Shown: positions 25,217 to 33,126 of the stretch, in pieces
Layout: each line of letters starts with the position of its first letter
How positions within the stretch are numbered: position 1 is the stretch's first letter
Assembly: GCF_008477545.1 (NCBI RefSeq)
Contig: NZ_VORA01000002.1
Location: 558,001-622,000, forward strand
Direction of reading: 5' to 3'
DNA length: 64,000 nt
Source of the DNA: Roseibium aestuarii
GTDB lineage: Bacteria > Pseudomonadota > Alphaproteobacteria > Rhizobiales > Stappiaceae
Made by a program: the position numbers and the translations under genes
The notes under the pieces: generated by a model
What the model saw: only the letters and a program-made list of their open reading frames with translations
Database searches by the model: none
Told to the model about the DNA's origin: nothing

Positions 25217-26230
25217 TTGGAAGAGCGGATGTTCCTCACCGCCGGATCAGGGTTCGGACGTCTGGCACGTCATATCCGACGCGCGATTGCCATGCCGCTG
25301 GCCGTGGCTCTGATGGCGACCAGCCTGATGGCGCCGGCTCCCGCCCTGTCCCAGTCGACCCTGCGCAAGGCGCCGGAAGGCAATCGCTCGGCCAGTCAGC
25401 CCGAAATCCCTTATGCCTCCGCCCGCCGAACCCAGGCTTTCGACTCCAGCTATAACGCCAAGTTCGAGAAGGTCGTCGCGGTGCTGCGCCGGGACAAGGG
25501 ACTGATCGGCTCCATCAAGAGCGTGTCCCGCAAATACGGCATCGACCCGATCCACATGATCGGCGCGATCGTCGGCGAACACACCTACAACTACAACACC
25601 CTCGACAGCGCCCAGTCCTATTACATCAAGGCCCTGTCCTATGCGGGGCTCAGCATCGACTTCGCCTATGAGGGCGAGCATGTCATGGACTTCGTGACCA
25701 AGCCCCAGTTCGAGAGCTGCAGCCGCGACAGCGCCGACAGCTCGCGCCTGTGGAGCTGCTACGAGCGCATCTGGGACAGCAGGTTCCGCGGCCGCCGGGT
25801 GGATGGCGTGCGCTATCCGGGCAAGAGCTTCAACGAGACCTTCTTCCAGCCCCTCTTCGCCGGCCAGAGCTTCGGCCTCGGCCAGCTGAGCCCCCTGACC
25901 GTGCTCAAGATGAGCGACCGGGTGAACCGGGTCTCGGGCCTGCGCAAGCTCGACGCCCGCGACGCCGGCGACGTCTATGGCGCCACCATGGACCCGAACC
26001 GGTCGCTGCATTACATGGCCGCGATCATTCAGGAGGCCATCGAGGCCTACAAGTCCGTGGCCAAGGTCGACATTTCCGGAAATCCGGGCCTGACCGCCAC
26101 GCTCTACAACCTCGGCGACCCCTGGCAGCGGGCAGCCCGCTTCCGGTCTTCCGGTCAGGCCTGGCCACGCGAGAATTATTACGGCTGGCTGGTCAACGAC
26201 CGGATCGAGGCGCTCAGATCCATCCTCTGA
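25217..26230 (+). CDS. DUF1402 secreted protein, lysozyme-fold-like
   Basis: A 337-residue exported protein of the DUF1402 family. After a long signal region (PLAVALMATSLMAPAPALS), the mature part contains GSIKSVSRKYGIDPIHMIGA, then VGEHTYNYN, and about 100 residues later GQSFGLGQLSPLTVLKMSD. An acidic residue in a GEH-type motif followed by GLGQLSP is reminiscent of soluble lytic transglycosylases (catalytic Glu; GLMQ motif), so a cell-wall function is plausible inference. Start: the perfect AGGAGGAG (25201-25208) is correctly spaced for TTG 25217; the first ATG (25229) is too far from it, so TTG is preferred. Confidence 0.8.
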   Translation: MEERMFLTAGSGFGRLARHIRRAIAMPLAVALMATSLMAPAPALSQSTLRKAPEGNRSASQPEIPYASARRTQAFDSSYNAKFEKVVAVLRRDKGLIGSIKSVSRKYGIDPIHMIGAIVGEHTYNYNTLDSAQSYYIKALSYAGLSIDFAYEGEHVMDFVTKPQFESCSRDSADSSRLWSCYERIWDSRFRGRRVDGVRYPGKSFNETFFQPLFAGQSFGLGQLSPLTVLKMSDRVNRVSGLRKLDARDAGDVYGATMDPNRSLHYMAAIIQEAIEAYKSVAKVDISGNPGLTATLYNLGDPWQRAARFRSSGQAWPRENYYGWLVNDRIEALRSIL

Positions 26231-26253
26231 GCCACCGGCTCCGGGTCATGTTC

Positions 26254-26288
26254 AAGGGCGGGCCTCCGACGGAGCCCCGCCCTTTTTC
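26254..26288 (+). terminator. Intrinsic terminator of the DUF1402 gene
   Basis: A 9-bp AAGGGCGGG/CCCGCCCTT stem with an inner CTCC/GGAG and a GAC loop, followed by five T (some shared with the stem). Confidence 0.85.
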
Positions 26289-26293
26289 TCGGA

Positions 26294-26980
26294 TCAAACG
26301 AGGAACGGGTTGGTCCTGCGCTCTTCGCCGAGCGTCGAAGCCGGACCATGGCCGGGCAGGAAACTCACGTCATCGCCCAGAGGCAGCAGCTTGTCACGGA
26401 TCGAGCGAATGAGCGTTGCATGATCGCCGCCCGGCAGATCCGTCCGGCCCACCGAGCCCTTGAACAGCACATCCCCGGAAATCGCCAGGCGCAGCTCCGG
26501 GTCGAAGAACACCACATGCCCCGGCGCATGACCCGGGCAATGCAGCACGTCGAAGCTGCGCCCTGCCATTTCCATGGTGTCCCCGTCTTCCAGCCAGCGG
26601 TCCGGCTCCACGGTCTTCACGTCCGGCAAGCCGAACTGGCGCGCCTGATCGCTCACCCGCTTCAAAAGCATCCGGTCCGCCTCGTGCGGTCCTTCCACCG
26701 GCACCCCGAGCTCGGCGGCAAGATCGGCCGCGCCCCCCACATGATCGATATGACCGTGGGTGATGACGATCTTCTCCACCTTTACCCCATTCTCGCGAAT
26801 GGCTTCGAGAAGCAGCGGCACATCTCCCCCCGGATCCACCACCGCGCCCACCATGGTGCGCGGATCCCAGAGGATCGAACAATTCTGCTGGAAGGCGGAG
26901 ACCTGCACGATCAGGATCTGCAGCGGCGGAAGATCCTGATCCGCCCCTTGGGACGAAGCAGCGTTGGATGAAGAGGTCAT
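26294..26980 (-). CDS. Metallo-beta-lactamase-fold hydrolase, glyoxalase-II-like
   Basis: A 228-residue MBL-fold hydrolase of the YcbL/glyoxalase-II-like group. Zinc ligands are in THGHIDHVGG, in the CPGHAPGH histidine and in ISGDVLFKGSVGRTDLPGG, with a final GHGP histidine near the C-terminus. These enzymes cleave thioesters such as S-lactoylglutathione or handle related metabolites. The start ATG at 26980 is weakly preceded by AAGG; an in-frame GTG three codons earlier (26989) is also possible. Converges with DUF1402, from which it is separated by a strong terminator. Confidence 0.9.
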   Translation of the reverse strand: MTSSSNAASSQGADQDLPPLQILIVQVSAFQQNCSILWDPRTMVGAVVDPGGDVPLLLEAIRENGVKVEKIVITHGHIDHVGGAADLAAELGVPVEGPHEADRMLLKRVSDQARQFGLPDVKTVEPDRWLEDGDTMEMAGRSFDVLHCPGHAPGHVVFFDPELRLAISGDVLFKGSVGRTDLPGGDHATLIRSIRDKLLPLGDDVSFLPGHGPASTLGEERRTNPFLV

Positions 26981-27206
26981 GGCGGGCACATCCCTTGTGA
27001 GTGCGGCAGAAGAGGACCACGGCGACCCTTGACGCGCACAGGCGCGCTCCCGATCCCCGGCCCCGTCCGGAACCTGTTGAAGCTGAGGGAAAACGCATAT
27101 TCCCGCGAGGCTTTGCGGGATCGAGCCTTTTCCTTCTCCTTCCGGTTTCGTACAAGAAGATTGGCCCCATGGACAGCCTCGGGCACAACAAGGTTGCAAG
27201 ACACCG

Positions 27207-28541
27207 ATGACACCGCGCCGCCCGCTCCGTCCGCTTCTGCTCGCAGCTGCCTTGCTCTGCGGGGTTTCGGCTGCGCAGGCGAAGGACATTCGCCCTCCCG
27301 TTCCGGCCACCAATCCCGCCACAGGCAAGCTGCCGGAAGGCACCTCCCCCAGCCCGCGTGCCAATCCGGCCGGCGGGGAAACGAGCCCGCGCGCGCCTGG
27401 GGCTGGCAATCAGCCAGGCAATCACGCCGGCGTCCCGGCCGCTTCCGTCGCATCTGGAACATCTTCGACGAAGGCGACGACCGCAGCGGCCGCCTCCCCG
27501 TCCTCCGCGACACCCGCCGTGCTGCGTCCGCGCACCATGCCGAGCTTTGATCGCTGGTCGGTCGCCTGCACCAATTCGGGCCTGTGCACCGCCTCCGCGC
27601 TGATCCGTGACCGGTCCGTCTGGCTCGATCTGCGCATCGTCCGCAACTGGCCGGCCGAAGCCCCGGCGCTCGTGCGCATCACGGCCAATGCGGCGCTCAA
27701 CGGGGACAAGGCGCTGAAACTGTGGATCGATGGCAAGGCCGTCGACGAGATCCAGGTGGCCCAGCTGCGGGAAAGCCAGGCCGCGATCACCGCGCCCCTC
27801 GGGTTCCGCCCGCTTGGCGGCGAAGGCTTCTGGTATCCGGCAGGCCCGGCCACCGACACACTGCTGCGCGCCATGGTGGCGGGCAAGACCCTGCGCATGG
27901 ACCTGCCCATCGGCGAGGAGACGGTGTCCCTGCAGATCCCGCTCAAGGGACTGATGGCCTCCCTGTCCTGGCTGGACGACCAGCAGCGTCGCACAGGCAC
28001 CACCTCGGCCATCCAGACGAAGGGCGAGGCCCTGGCGCAGGACGCCCCGCATGCCCTGCCGATCGTCGATCCGGCCACCCTGCCGCCCGCCATCGCGGCT
28101 GCCTGGGACGCGAACCGCTTCTGTTCCGACGTGGATCCGGGCATTTTCCCCAATCTGGATGCGGTGGCAGCCCCCCTCGACGACAAGCTCACCCTCTATC
28201 TCCTGCCCTGCGGAGCCCCCGGCGCCTATAACGCCGCCTATGTGGCCCTGCTCGCTGGTGCGGATGGCAAGACGCGCCAGCTGTCCTTCGCCCGCATGTC
28301 CGACCAGGGACCGGTGGCAATGGACCTGCTCTACAACCTGCACTGGGACGCCCCCAGCCTCGAATTGGACAGCCTCTTCCGGGGGTCCGGCATCGGCGAT
28401 TGCGGTGTCTGGAGCCGCTGGCGCTGGACAGGTTCCGCCTTCGCGCTGACAGAGGAGGCGAGCCGCTCGACCTGTGACGGGCAAGAAACACCGCTGTCGG
28501 AATGGGGCCGCATCTGGCCTCCCGCTACGGAAAGTAATTGA
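27207..28541 (+). CDS. DUF1176 secreted protein
   Basis: A 444-residue exported protein. Signal peptide LLLAAALLCGVSAAQA (cleavage about residue 25), then a Pro/Ala/Ser/Thr-rich linker of about 80 residues and a DUF1176 domain (about 110-440): the segments MPSFDRWSVACTNSGLCTA, the DLRIVRNWP strand, PLKGLMASLSWLDDQQRR and FCSDVDPGIFPN match what I recall of the family. Paired cysteines (ACTNSGLC; DCGVWS and TCDGQ) suggest disulfides. Function unknown; found in many Gram-negative genomes. It is the last gene before the cold-shock gene, separated by 221 bp. Confidence 0.82.
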   Translation: MTPRRPLRPLLLAAALLCGVSAAQAKDIRPPVPATNPATGKLPEGTSPSPRANPAGGETSPRAPGAGNQPGNHAGVPAASVASGTSSTKATTAAAASPSSATPAVLRPRTMPSFDRWSVACTNSGLCTASALIRDRSVWLDLRIVRNWPAEAPALVRITANAALNGDKALKLWIDGKAVDEIQVAQLRESQAAITAPLGFRPLGGEGFWYPAGPATDTLLRAMVAGKTLRMDLPIGEETVSLQIPLKGLMASLSWLDDQQRRTGTTSAIQTKGEALAQDAPHALPIVDPATLPPAIAAAWDANRFCSDVDPGIFPNLDAVAAPLDDKLTLYLLPCGAPGAYNAAYVALLAGADGKTRQLSFARMSDQGPVAMDLLYNLHWDAPSLELDSLFRGSGIGDCGVWSRWRWTGSAFALTEEASRSTCDGQETPLSEWGRIWPPATESN

Positions 28542-28762
28542 CATCACTTTCAAGGATTCGCTTGCGATTCCGCCCCGCCCGCCCTTATGATGAATTTGCA
28601 GCGGACTGGTATGGGATTTGCGGCGACGTAGTACAGCCCAAGCCTGTTTTCATGTGGACCGGCGTGAGTCACACGCAGGTCAAAGGGACCCCGCGTTTCG
28701 CGGGAGAGTTTCAAAGCTACAGTGCCGAAGAGCGGTAGGCACGCAGTTAGGGTGATTTGGTA
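28542..28762 (+). other. Leader region of the cold-shock gene
   Basis: About 220 bp without a gene. A CCCGCG/CGCGGG stem with a TTT loop lies at 28690-28704, about 60 bp before the start codon, and TAGGGTGA just before the ATG is the ribosome-binding site. Cold-shock genes commonly have long structured leaders; whether this one is thermosensing is untested. Confidence 0.4.
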
Positions 28763-29551
28763 ATGCACGATGGTGATTCGGACCGGCGGTCGCGTGGACG
28801 TCGCGGCGGCAAGCGCGAGTTTGGCGGTCCGCAAGACTTCGGCAGTGATTTTGGCGGCAACGATTTTGGCGGCGGCTACGGCGGCTATGGCGACAACAAT
28901 TACGGCGGCGGCCGTGATGGTGGCTATGGTGCGGGTCGTCGAGAAGGCGGTTATGGCGACCGGGATCGCGAAGGTGGTTACGGCGGCGGTCGTCGTGAAG
29001 GCAGCGGCGGTTACGGCGCTGGCGGTGGTCGTCGTGAAGGCGGCGGCGAACGTCGCGAGGGCGGCAATTTCGGCGGCCCGCGCCGTGAAGGCGGCGGCTA
29101 CGGCGGCCCCCGTCGTGAAGGCGGCTATGGCGGTGGCGCTGGTGGCGGCCGCGAAGGCGGCTACGGCGGCGGCAACCGTGAAGGTGGCTTCGGCGGTGGT
29201 GACCGTGAAGGCGGTTTCCGTCCGCGTCGTCCCCGTCCGGAATTCGACGCTCCGGTGGAACGCGGTCCCCGTCAGAACGGCACCGTGAAGTTCTTCAAGG
29301 GTGACAAGGGCTTCGGCTTCATCACCCCGGACAACGGCGAGAACGATGTCTTCGTGCACATCTCTGCCGTGGAACGCTCGGGCATGACCGTCCTCGACAG
29401 CGGCCAGCGGATCTCATTCGAGACCGAACCGGATCGTCGCGGCAAGGGCCCGAAGGCCGTGAACCTGCAGCTGATCGAAGGTGAAGGCGAAGGTGCCGCC
29501 ACCGCATCTGACGCAGACGACGCTGGCTACGACGACGGCGACGACGATTGA
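28763..29551 (+). CDS. Cold-shock-domain protein with an N-terminal Gly/Arg-rich disordered domain
   Basis: A 262-residue RNA-binding protein of unusual build. Residues 1-155 are low-complexity Gly, Arg, Tyr and Glu with ten copies of an REG unit in repeats such as GGYGGGRREGG. Residues 169-240 form a cold-shock domain with RNP1 KGFGFI (182-187) and RNP2 VFVHI (196-200). A very acidic tail (240-262) follows. Such Gly/Arg segments in other proteins bind RNA and drive phase separation, but that is inference here. CspA is about 70 residues, so the N-terminal part is an addition. ATG 28763; an upstream TTG is less likely. Likely an RNA chaperone at low temperature. Confidence 0.9.
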   Translation: MHDGDSDRRSRGRRGGKREFGGPQDFGSDFGGNDFGGGYGGYGDNNYGGGRDGGYGAGRREGGYGDRDREGGYGGGRREGSGGYGAGGGRREGGGERREGGNFGGPRREGGGYGGPRREGGYGGGAGGGREGGYGGGNREGGFGGGDREGGFRPRRPRPEFDAPVERGPRQNGTVKFFKGDKGFGFITPDNGENDVFVHISAVERSGMTVLDSGQRISFETEPDRRGKGPKAVNLQLIEGEGEGAATASDADDAGYDDGDDD

Positions 29552-29672
29552 TCCTTTCACGTCTCCACGGTCTGCCGCGGAGACGTGTCCCGAACGATGA
29601 GACCGGCTTGCGACTGACAGGGTGCGTCAGGGACGAGCGGATCAGAGGTCGACGGGATCAGCGGAAAGCATC

Positions 29673-29707
29673 AAGGGGAAGCCTTCGGGCCTCCCCTTTT
29701 TCTTTTC
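29673..29707 (+). terminator. Intrinsic terminator of the cold-shock gene
   Basis: A stem of AAGGGGA with TCCCCTT and an inner GCC/GGC closed by a TTCG loop, then TTTTTCTTTT. A second, T-less stem with ACGTCTCC/GGAGACGT arms precedes it, just after the stop codon (about 29559-29586). Confidence 0.85.
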
Positions 29708-30077
29708 CAAGGACGTTTGCGCCTCACGCTGGCGACCCCGCCGTCCCCCTGGCTCGCGTCGCCCTGCCTTCCCCTCCGGCTCGATGTCCGCAGCCCCCAT
29801 TGCCCTCCCCCTTCGGACTGACACACGCACAAAGGCACTCGACCGTCCGAAGCCACGCGACACTCGTCGGCTTGCCCGGCTGACAGGGCAGATCCTGGTC
29901 CCCGGCGCCGTTCAGGAAAGCTCTGGCATCGCGCGCGCCCCTTCTGTAAACGGAAGCCACAAGACCGGGAGACCGAAGGCCCCATGTGGCCTGCGCCAGC
30001 GCGTCGAACCGCAAGTCCGCTGGCGGCACGCCGCCTCGCCCCTGCCCTCCCGCCACGCCCAAACCGGAGATCCCGCG
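29708..30077. other. Region without a supported gene
   Basis: 370 bp between the cold-shock terminator and the GNAT start. Open frames cross it on both strands, but none has a ribosome-binding site or recognisable motif. I see nothing else. Confidence 0.4.
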
Positions 30078-30590
30078 ATGACCCAGTCGCCTGCCCCTGT
30101 CACCGCCGCGAATGCAACTCTTTCGATCCGGGGCTTCCGCGCAGGCGATCTTGCAGCCCTCCTGGCCATGAACGCCGGTGCGGTTCCTGCCGTGAACGAT
30201 CTCTCCGCCGAGGAGCTGACCGACCAGATCGCCGAGGCGCGCGCCTGCATCGTCGCCGTGAAGGACGAGATGCCGGTTGGCTTCCTCCTCTGCTATGATG
30301 AGACGGCAGACTATGACAGCCGGAACTTCAAGTGGCTTCAGGAGAACGTCGCCCGCTTCTTCTATACGGACCGGATCTGCGTCGCGCCGGAGCTGCGCGG
30401 CCACCGCATCGGCGAGGCGCTCTATCAGGGTCTGTTCGACCGCTTCGCGGCGGAAGGGCAGCCCTTCGTCTGCGAGGTCAATACCCGGCCCGCCAATCCG
30501 GGGTCGGTCCGCTTCCACCAGCGTCTCGGGTTCCGCGAAATCGGCACCGCGGACTATGGCGACAAGGCCGTGGTCTACCTGCAGCGCTGA
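30078..30590 (+). CDS. GNAT-family N-acetyltransferase
   Basis: A 170-residue acyl-CoA-dependent acetyltransferase. The acetyl-CoA-binding motif A is RICVAPELRGHRIGEALYQG (R-G-H-x-I-G pattern), preceded by a beta strand GFLLCYDE and followed by NPGSVRFHQRLGFREIG, the motif B region. Substrate unknown. ATG 30078 has GGAG nine bases upstream. The next gene, rlmJ, begins 123 bp downstream. Confidence 0.86.
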   Translation: MTQSPAPVTAANATLSIRGFRAGDLAALLAMNAGAVPAVNDLSAEELTDQIAEARACIVAVKDEMPVGFLLCYDETADYDSRNFKWLQENVARFFYTDRICVAPELRGHRIGEALYQGLFDRFAAEGQPFVCEVNTRPANPGSVRFHQRLGFREIGTADYGDKAVVYLQR

Positions 30591-30713
30591 GCCGAGAGCG
30601 CAAGGACCCAACGAAACCCGCGCCGTGCTCTGGCTTCAGGCGCGGCCCCGGAGGCCGCAAGCCCCGGACAGACCGTCTGGCCCGCAGGATGGCGGCGCCG
30701 AAAGGACACCTGG

Positions 30714-31562
30714 ATGAACTATCGTCACGCCTATCACGTGGGAAACATCGGTGATGTGCTCAAGCACGCAGTGCTTGCCCGCCTGATCCTGCATTTCCAG
30801 AAGAAGGACAAGGCCTTCCGCATCCTCGACACCCATGCCGGCATCGGCCGCTATGATCTGGGGTCGGAGGAAACCCTGAAGACCGGAGAATGGCAGCAGG
30901 GCATCGGCAAGGTTCTGGCCGCCGATCTCTCGCCCCGCGCCCGCGAGATCCTGGCCCCCTGGCTCGACGTGGTGCGCGCCGAAAATCCGGACGGGACCTT
31001 GCGGATCTACCCGGGTTCCCCGCTCCTCGCCCGCCAGATGATGCGCCCTCAGGACCGGCTGACCCTGACGGAGCTGCACCCTGCCGATTTCAAGACCCTG
31101 TCCGATCTCTTTGCCGGGGACCATCAGGTCAAGACCATCCATCTGGATGCCTGGCTTGCCATGGGTGGCTTCCTGCCGCCCAAGGAAAAGCGCGGCTTCG
31201 TGATCATCGATCCGCCCTTCGAAAAGACGGACGAGTTCGAGCAGATTGCGAAGGCCGTCATCAAGGGATGGAGCAAGTGGGCCGGCGGCACCTTTGCCAT
31301 CTGGTATCCGCTGAAGGACCGCAGGGCCATCAACCGGATGCACCAGGACTTCAAGGACGCCGGCATCCGGGACGTGCTGCAGCTTGAGCTGCGTATTGCC
31401 CGCAGCGCCCAGGACACGGCGATGATGGGATCGGGCATGACCCTCATCAATCCCCCCTTCACCCTTGGCGACGAGATGCGCGACCTCCTGCCCGAACTCT
31501 GCGAGATCCTGCGCAACACCCCGGATGCGGGCTGGAGCGTCGAGCAGATCATTCCCGAATGA
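30714..31562 (+). CDS. rlmJ: 23S rRNA (adenine-2030-N6)-methyltransferase RlmJ
   Basis: A 282-residue SAM-dependent rRNA methyltransferase. It opens with MNYRHAYHVGNIGDVLKHAV, the typical RlmJ start, contains the SAM-binding DTHAGIGRYDL and the catalytic IDPPFEKTDEF (Asp-Pro-Pro-Phe, N6-adenine type). The C-terminal GSGMTLINPPF is also conserved. It methylates A2030 of 23S rRNA in E. coli. Length is as expected. Single gene in this strand run. Confidence 0.95.
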   Translation: MNYRHAYHVGNIGDVLKHAVLARLILHFQKKDKAFRILDTHAGIGRYDLGSEETLKTGEWQQGIGKVLAADLSPRAREILAPWLDVVRAENPDGTLRIYPGSPLLARQMMRPQDRLTLTELHPADFKTLSDLFAGDHQVKTIHLDAWLAMGGFLPPKEKRGFVIIDPPFEKTDEFEQIAKAVIKGWSKWAGGTFAIWYPLKDRRAINRMHQDFKDAGIRDVLQLELRIARSAQDTAMMGSGMTLINPPFTLGDEMRDLLPELCEILRNTPDAGWSVEQIIPE

Positions 31563-31787
31563 CGGCCCTCGGCCTGCGAGTGTCCTTGCAGGCCGAACTC
31601 TGCCTTATTCCGCAGGAGCCCGGCGCGGCTTTGGCTTGACCCGCCTGACAAGCTGCGCCATCGTGTCGGCAGTTTCACACCTGTCGCGCCCGGCCCTCCG
31701 GACACGACGGCTTTCCTCATGCGTTCGCCCGGACGGCAGGGCCCTGCCGCACCCCCCTGTCCGGGACGGCCCGCCTGGAGCCCCTCG

Positions 31788-32240
31788 ATGTTCATGAAAT
31801 CCTTTGCCACCCGCCGTTCCGCAGCACTGTCCCTGGTCGCCGCTGTCGGCGCCCTCGCCATGGCCAGCCTGGCCCAGACCGCACCGGCAAGCGCCTTCGG
31901 CTTTTCCGGCCCCCTTCCGGCCTGCGACAATGCTTCCGTGCTCACCCGGGTAAAGACCCAGCTCGACCGCGCCGAGAGCCTCTACAACGGCACCGACCGT
32001 CTCGTCGGTTTCGAAAGTGCCTATGAACTGGCGCTGGACAACGGCGACCCGAGCGAGCTGACCCGCCGCTATTGCAGCGTGCGCGTGCTGACCACATCCG
32101 ATCAGCCCCTCACCGCCTATTACATGGTGGAACAGAATGCCGGTTTCCTCGGCATCTCCTGGGGCGTCGAAGCCTGCCTGCCGTCCAATGACGACTGGCG
32201 GGTCTATGGCCGCCACTGCCAGACGGTCCGTCCGGACTGA
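31788..32240 (+). CDS. Secreted conserved hypothetical protein
   Basis: A 150-residue protein with a signal peptide (LSLVAAVGALAMASLAQTAP, cleavage near SAF). The mature part has ACDNASVLTRVKTQL, ERAESLYNG-like helix DRAESLYNGTDRLVGF, RRYCSVRVLTTSDQPLTAYY and a C-terminal EACLPSNDDWRVYGRHC. Four Cys probably form two disulfides. This layout recurs in Rhizobiales as a conserved hypothetical family in my memory; function unknown. GGAG before ATG 31788. Confidence 0.75.
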   Translation: MFMKSFATRRSAALSLVAAVGALAMASLAQTAPASAFGFSGPLPACDNASVLTRVKTQLDRAESLYNGTDRLVGFESAYELALDNGDPSELTRRYCSVRVLTTSDQPLTAYYMVEQNAGFLGISWGVEACLPSNDDWRVYGRHCQTVRPD

Positions 32241-32393
32241 CAGGGGCGCTGCGGCGGGATTCGCTTCGGCCCGCCAGCCGGCCGGCCCCCGCCGCCCGTC
32301 ATCCGCACGCATCTAAAATCCTGTCGCGCCCGGAGCTTCTCCGGGCGTCAGCGTCCCAGCCCCCCACGACCAGATCAGAGGTTTTTTCGAAAC

Positions 32394-33041
32394 ATGCTCG
32401 TCCTGCGCTCGTCCGCCGCCTCTCCCTTTGGCCGCAAGGTCAAGATTGCCGCGGCCATCCTGAACCTCAAGCCGCTGCTGCAGATCGAAGAGACAAAGAC
32501 AGCGGATCCGTCCGACAGCATCCGCCAGCAGAATCCGCTCGGCAAGATCCCGGCGCTCATCCTGGAAGACGGGACCGTGCTCTACGACAGCCGCGTCATT
32601 CTGGAGTATCTCGACCATCGCGCCGGCGGCAACCGCATCCTGCCGGTGGGCGAGGCACGCTTCCCCGTTCTGGCCCTTCAGGCGCTCGCCGATGGCATCA
32701 TGGATGCTGGCATCCTGCAGGTCTACGAGAAGCGTTTCCGCCCGGAAGACAAGCGCTTCGATGACTGGACCAACTATCAGGCGGCCAAGGTCACCCGCGC
32801 CCTGACGGCGCTGGAAGCCTCCCCGCCCGCCAACCTGACCGCAGAAACCGATGCCACGGTCGGCACCATCGCGCTTGCCTGCGCCCTTGGCTATCTGGAT
32901 GTTCGTTTTGCCGGCGCCTGGCGCGAGAGCTATCCGCGCCTCGTCGCCTGGCTTGCCAGTTTCGAAGCGGCCGTGCCATCCTTCGGCGCCTCCGCCGTCG
33001 CGCCGCAGCCGGTCAGCGGCATCGCCGAACCGCTTGCCTGA
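32394..33041 (+). CDS. Glutathione S-transferase family protein
   Basis: A 215-residue cytosolic GST. The N-terminal thioredoxin-fold domain starts LVLRSSAASPFGRKVKIAA, with NPLGKIPALILEDGTVLYDS providing the cis-Pro and glutathione gamma-Glu contact (D-S). The helical C-terminal domain spans about residues 90-200. Likely detoxifies electrophiles or peroxides by conjugation. It ends before a strong bidirectional terminator. Confidence 0.9.
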   Translation: MLVLRSSAASPFGRKVKIAAAILNLKPLLQIEETKTADPSDSIRQQNPLGKIPALILEDGTVLYDSRVILEYLDHRAGGNRILPVGEARFPVLALQALADGIMDAGILQVYEKRFRPEDKRFDDWTNYQAAKVTRALTALEASPPANLTAETDATVGTIALACALGYLDVRFAGAWRESYPRLVAWLASFEAAVPSFGASAVAPQPVSGIAEPLA

Positions 33042-33067
33042 GGAGCGGGCGCACCACCCGACATGAC

Positions 33068-33099
33068 AAAGGGGCGGATCCTTGCGGATCCGCCCCTTT
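33068..33099. terminator. Bidirectional terminator between GST and RND permease genes
   Basis: A perfect 14-bp stem AAAGGGGCGGATCC/GGATCCGCCCCTTT with a TTGC loop lies between two converging genes. The + strand has the better T tract (TTTTGTCTT), the minus strand a shorter one. Confidence 0.88.
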
Positions 33100-33126
33100 T
33101 GTCTTGGACCTGCCGTGCCCGAATGC

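Noticed and set aside
26394-28553. 719-codon open frame on the minus strand
   Set aside because: It runs antisense through the DUF1176 gene and out of frame across the MBL-fold gene; low-complexity composition and no family motif. A GC-rich shadow.
28550-29359. Ala/Thr/Val-rich minus-strand frame of 269 codons
   Set aside because: The complement of the Gly-codon repeats gives Ala/Thr strings; it has no start signal and the sense frame has a real cold-shock domain.
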